Origin: a virus
IMG/VR virus record: IMGVR_UViG_3300008050_000080
Coordinates: 1 to 46,581 of that record
Length of the DNA: 46,581 nt
Reading direction: 5' to 3' (one strand)
The notes beneath the pieces were generated by a model, which did no database searches, was not told the origin of the DNA, and saw nothing but the letters and a program-made list of their open reading frames with translations. Each line of letters opens with the position of its first letter. Position 1 is the stretch's first letter. Below, one piece after another: positions 45,313 through 46,581 of the stretch. A program made the translations under genes and the position numbers.

Positions 45313-46581
45313 TATTTTGTTATTGTTAAGCCGTATGCTTTTTCTACTTTGTCATTCATAAGGAAATCAATAAGGTAGTCTTCAATGCTGTGTTCTATAA
45401 CGATTGGGAACTCTTCAACTTTCTTATCTTTTTTAGCTTTCTTTTTTTGCTCGTCAGAAGAGTCAGGACACGACTCGATCACTTTGGCCGCATTTCTGCG
45501 GTTAATGATCTGCTGATTATTCAACAAGTTCTGCCCCTTGACGATGGTGGTATAATCTCCAGGGCCGATAGAATCAATTAGCTCATCAATTCTATAATAT
45601 CCAGCAAGGCCGGGGTCGTCAGCCTCGTCTATACCAAGAGGGTTTAGAGGCAACACGAACCAGCCTGCGTTTGTGAATATATTGTTGCCAACCAAAGTTG
45701 CGTCCGACCTATATGCGTATTTCAAAAATGAAATTGAATCATCTTTGTTCATTTCAAGCATTAACGCAGTTCTGAGCGCTGCATTGTCTTGCTGAGAGAA
45801 ACCTATTGTCTTCAGAAGTCCAGCGGAGTCGCCGATGTTCAAATGAAATTGGCCACGAGCTTCATCGTCGGCTCTGTCAAACTCGCCGTTGGCGGGAATC
45901 AACATAGGTGAGACTATCTCATTATATTTTTGATTAGATGAGCCAAACTGGTGATAGTACACCAGAGTGTTCTCTTGCTCTCCAGACAACACCTTTCTTT
46001 TTATGTCTCTAGCAAAAACATCCTCTAGCAAAGTTTCAGTTTTGGCATTTCCATCTCTCAGAGCTGGCAGAAAGCCTTGTCCTCCAACAATCAGCGGCAG
46101 AGACCAGTGAGATGTTTTTCCTTTGGACCAGCTCTGTGGCAATACATATTCTTGTTTTTTAATGGGACCAAAATTTGTGTTTCCATATTCACCAGTTGAA
46201 TGATCGTGAAGGACTTCTGGCACCAGCGTCTGCATGACCTCCTGCATGAAGTCTCCAACTCTCCACTCTGAAATTCCTTTTCTGAATGAAGAATTGAAAA
46301 ACCATCTTTGAAATGTGCCAAGCTCGACCAATATGTCTCCAATGTTTGTCCACACCGTTCTTCCAAGAGAACGATAAGCTACATTGCCAAGACAAACAAA
46401 CGGTAACTCTTTCGCAAAGTTAGGGTGTACACTTTTATACACGGCATTAATGGCTGCTCGGAGCGGGAAAAACATAATGTTTCCAAATGACTTCTTGGGA
46501 TATTTTGTTCCAAACTCGCTGTTGGTTAGAGCCGACAAGGTTTGATCAAGCTGAACAAAGAAAGATTTCTCTTTTTTTACA
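45312..46581 (-). CDS. large phage protein, 5' end cut by window edge
   Basis: The frame is open to the right edge: codons before the in-frame TTG at 46538 read VKKEKSFFVQLDQT without a stop, so the true start probably lies outside. At least 422 residues are visible. Features are FGNIMFFPLRAAINA, SLPLIVGGQGFLPALRDG, and a Lys-rich stretch (DEQKKKAKKDKKVEE) before an acidic end. No family is recognised; size and neighbours suggest a structural protein. Confidence 0.58.
   Translation of the reverse strand, partial: VKKEKSFFVQLDQTLSALTNSEFGTKYPKKSFGNIMFFPLRAAINAVYKSVHPNFAKELPFVCLGNVAYRSLGRTVWTNIGDILVELGTFQRWFFNSSFRKGISEWRVGDFMQEVMQTLVPEVLHDHSTGEYGNTNFGPIKKQEYVLPQSWSKGKTSHWSLPLIVGGQGFLPALRDGNAKTETLLEDVFARDIKRKVLSGEQENTLVYYHQFGSSNQKYNEIVSPMLIPANGEFDRADDEARGQFHLNIGDSAGLLKTIGFSQQDNAALRTALMLEMNKDDSISFLKYAYRSDATLVGNNIFTNAGWFVLPLNPLGIDEADDPGLAGYYRIDELIDSIGPGDYTTIVKGQNLLNNQQIINRRNAAKVIESCPDSSDEQKKKAKKDKKVEEFPIVIEHSIEDYLIDFLMNDKVEKAYGLTITK

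Noticed and set aside
1-46581. tRNA, rRNA, integrase, attachment site or transposase
   Set aside because: None recognised while reading both strands; a tRNA scan was not possible, so a cryptic tRNA cannot be fully excluded.

Overview
The window reads as a piece of a large, virulent, tailed bacteriophage genome, probably infecting a Gram-negative, possibly aquatic, bacterium. The reasons are dense packing with 4-nt start/stop overlaps, almost every gene on the minus strand, many tiny genes, a full replication and nucleotide-supply set, phage endolysin and candidate structural genes, and bacterial sigma-70-type promoters. There is no integrase, no rRNA, and I recognised no tRNA. Taxonomy cannot be fixed from sequence alone.

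Layout, read right to left because transcription is leftward. 46581-43954: two large unidentified, probably virion, proteins. 43946-41920: a family A DNA polymerase overlapping an FtsZ/tubulin-like GTPase. 41911-39766: a promoter, a gp32-like ssDNA-binding protein, a hairpin, RecA and a basic micro-protein. 39759-34648: a promoter inside a perfect 11-bp inverted repeat, then dCMP/cytidine deaminase, 5'-3' exonuclease, DnaB helicase and B12-dependent ribonucleotide reductase. 34675-30755: a leaderless-type promoter, a secreted protein, small membrane proteins, ThyX and an ATP-dependent DNA ligase. 30758-29976 is the only plus-strand gene, a trypsin-like lipoprotein protease. 29904-26913: lysis region with small membrane proteins, amidase endolysin and a kinase-fold protein. 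26906-20765: a promoter, small genes, a nucleotidyltransferase-like protein and a PolIII alpha (DnaE-type) polymerase. 20737-19770: a single structural gene with its own late-type promoter and terminator. 19764-16631: dUTPase, Dam methylase, IMPDH/GMP reductase-like enzyme and a sigma region 4-like protein. 16620-11088: acidic repeat protein, GroEL and a 567-aa protein. 11082-7716: Hsp20, AAA+ ATPase and a nucleotidyltransferase-like protein. 7490-4476: an operon of tiny SH3/KOW-like proteins with a P-loop kinase and a metallophosphoesterase embedded. 4442-1: MoxR ATPase, DUF2201/VWA metallopeptidase and unknown genes.

How it works together: ThyX, dUTPase, deaminase, RNR and the IMPDH/GMPR-like enzyme supply nucleotides. 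DnaE, PolA, DnaB, SSB, RecA, exonuclease and ligase replicate and repair the genome. GroEL, Hsp20, MoxR/VWA and the AAA+ protein remodel proteins. The regulatory DNA falls into two classes: at least seven TTGACA/TATAAT-type promoters before metabolic operons, and a 12-nt ACTATTTATAAT-like motif 25-30 nt before three presumptive late operons.

The points most worth follow-up are a roughly 17-member expansion of about 70-aa SH3/KOW-like proteins, the FtsZ-like GTPase with Glu in place of the catalytic Asp pair, two replicative-type polymerases (one with an HDA motif C), a kinase-fold protein ending exactly at its DFG-equivalent, two apparently leaderless promoters, and the proposed late promoter with a candidate sigma-like activator. 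Nine small genes and one gene remnant not obvious from length alone are also annotated.
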